DNA of 64,000 nt from assembly GCA_963800215.1 (NCBI GenBank), contig CAWCZY010000018.1, positions 248,001 to 312,000 of the forward strand, in the 5' to 3' direction. The DNA is from JAJPKK01 sp963800215. Its GTDB lineage: Bacteria > Pseudomonadota > Alphaproteobacteria > Rhizobiales > Xanthobacteraceae. Below are positions 63,003-64,000 of the stretch, piece after piece. A program made the translations under genes and the position numbers. The notes under the pieces were generated by a model, which worked only from the letters and a program-made list of their open reading frames with translations, did not search any database and had not been told where the DNA came from. How positions within the stretch are numbered: the stretch's first letter is position 1; every line of letters starts with the position of its first letter.

Positions 63003-64000
63003 CTACTTCGTCGGCGCGCCGGCGGTCGAGAATCTGCCGGATCTTGGCGGCCAGCTCGGTGGCGGTGACGGGCTTCTGGACCATGTCGACGCCGGGATCG
63101 AGCCGCCCGTGATGCACAATGGCGTTTCGCGAATATCCCGTCATGAACAAGACCCTGAGGTCGGACTGGCGTGACTTGAGCTGTTCGGCCAGCTGCCTTC
63201 CATTCATGCCGGGAAGCACGACGTCCGTCAGCAGGAGATCGAAGCGCTGGCCTTTGAAGATTTTGAGCGCATCTTCCGCGTCGGGCGCCTCACACACATC
63301 GTAGTTGAGCTCGGAGAGCGTCTCGACCGCATAGGCACGCACTTCGTGATCGTCCTCGACCACCAGCACGCGCTCGCCACGGCCGACCTCGATCGCCGGC
63401 CCGCCCGTCTTCTCCTCGCCGAGGGAATGCCCCGCCAAGCGGGGCAGGTAGATCTTGGCGGTCGTGCCGTGCCCGAGCTCGCTGTAGATTTTCAGGTGCC
63501 CGCCGGATTGCTTGACGAAGCCGTAGACTTGGCTCAACCCCAATCCGGTCCCGCTGCCCGCCGGCTTGGTCGTGAAGAACGGCTCGAATGCCCGATCCAG
63601 CACCACCTGGGACATCCCCGAACCGGTGTCGGAAACCGAGGTCAGGACGTACTGGCCCGGCCGGACGTCCGCGTATTGGCGGCAATAGGCGTCGTCGAGA
63701 TACGCATTGCCGGTCTCGATCGTGAGCTTGCCGCCGCCCGGCATGGCGTCGCGGGCATTGATGGCCAGGTTGATGAGGGCCGCTTCAAGCTGGGCATGAT
63801 CGACCTCGACCTTCCACAGGCCCGCGGTCCCGACCACCTCCAGGGAGATCGTCTCTCCGAGCGACCGCACGAGAAATTCCGACAGCCCTTTGACGAGTTG
63901 ATTGACGTCGAGCGGGCGGGGACTGAGCGGCTGACGCCGGGAGAACGCCAACAGCTGCTGCGTGAGCGTGGCGGCACGGCGCGCCCCATGCATCGCGTTG
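63003..64000 (-). CDS. Hybrid sensor histidine kinase/response regulator, 3' part
   Basis: Cut by the window edge. Visible: end of the dimerisation helix (RRAATLTQQLLAFSRRQPLS), HATPase_c with NLAINARDAMPGGG, SDTGSGMSQ, FEPFFTTK and GTGLGLSQVYG, then a C-terminal receiver domain with VVEDDHEVRAYAV, phospho-acceptor in LLLTDVVLPGMNG, FMTGYS and QKPVT. The kinase input domain is outside. After ILDRR the frame has no stop; deleting one base in GGCGCGCC near 63012 gives ILDRRRATK and the TAG at 63003-63005, the likely end. Confidence 0.9.

Noticed and set aside
62185..63993. Kinase-receiver-cysteine hydrolase fusion
   Set aside because: The linker is non-conserved, a separate start with a ribosome site exists for the hydrolase at 62889, and one base change restores a kinase stop at 63003.

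Overview
The window is high-GC chromosomal DNA from an alphaproteobacterium of the Hyphomicrobiales (Rhizobiales). It most resembles the Bradyrhizobium/Pseudolabrys/Rhodoplanes side of the order. Reasons: the gene order (cvpA-purF-SDR; glyA-nrdR and ribD-ribE-ribH-nusB-thiL; ldtR, hemB, bpt, parC, recO-era-rnc-lepB-acpS-pdxJ-rsh-rpoZ; smpB, dapA, slt), a HemB with aspartates in the metal site, the MarR regulator LdtR, and several interspersed palindromic repeats of a kind common in Bradyrhizobium-like genomes.

Layout. 1-3.1 kb: cvpA, purF and an SDR gene on the plus strand. 3.1-6.6 kb: small accessory genes (SnoaL-like protein, NHL propeller, broken GNAT, DUF5990, YdeI-like). 6.7-9.5 kb: der, a small lipoprotein and a YfgM-like TPR protein. 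10-11.2 kb: two small exported proteins. 11.3-17.3 kb: a minus-strand run with gst, an FMN-dependent hydroxyacid dehydrogenase, thiL, nusB, ribH, ribE and ribD. 17.3-20.3 kb: a porin and an AT-rich intergenic island that separate ribD from nrdR. 20.3-26.2 kb: nrdR, glyA, ldtR, a DUF6163-like membrane protein, a 3-hydroxyisobutyryl-CoA hydrolase-like enzyme and a BioF2-type GNAT. 26.3-28.8 kb: a two-gene restriction-modification module. 29-33.8 kb: hemB, a one-TM protein, ilvA, RDD protein and bpt. 34-45.3 kb: minus-strand housekeeping genes from parC to rpoZ, with two small exported paralogues beside parC. 45.6-49.7 kb: NYN-domain gene, udg, a tadG-like gene lying between two 76-bp direct repeats, a peroxiredoxin and a VOC protein. 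49.7-54.1 kb: smpB, mscL, dapA, slt. 54.1-64 kb: VapBC toxin-antitoxin, a TPR/OGT-like glycosyltransferase, an alpha/beta hydrolase, two ABC solute-binding proteins with a deacetylase and a cysteine hydrolase, and the end of a hybrid histidine kinase.

Two things dominate interpretation. First, about 30 frame breaks occur, mostly single-base insertions, and they hit essential genes (purF, ribH, ribE, parC). They are better explained as assembly or read errors than as real pseudogenes, so coordinates of those genes are given across the breaks. Second, three places look like real acquisitions into conserved gene order: the tadG segment at the overlapping 3' ends of udg and the peroxiredoxin gene, the restriction-modification pair before hemB, and the porin/AT-rich block between nrdR and ribD. 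No rRNA, tRNA, CRISPR array, transposase or integrase was found.
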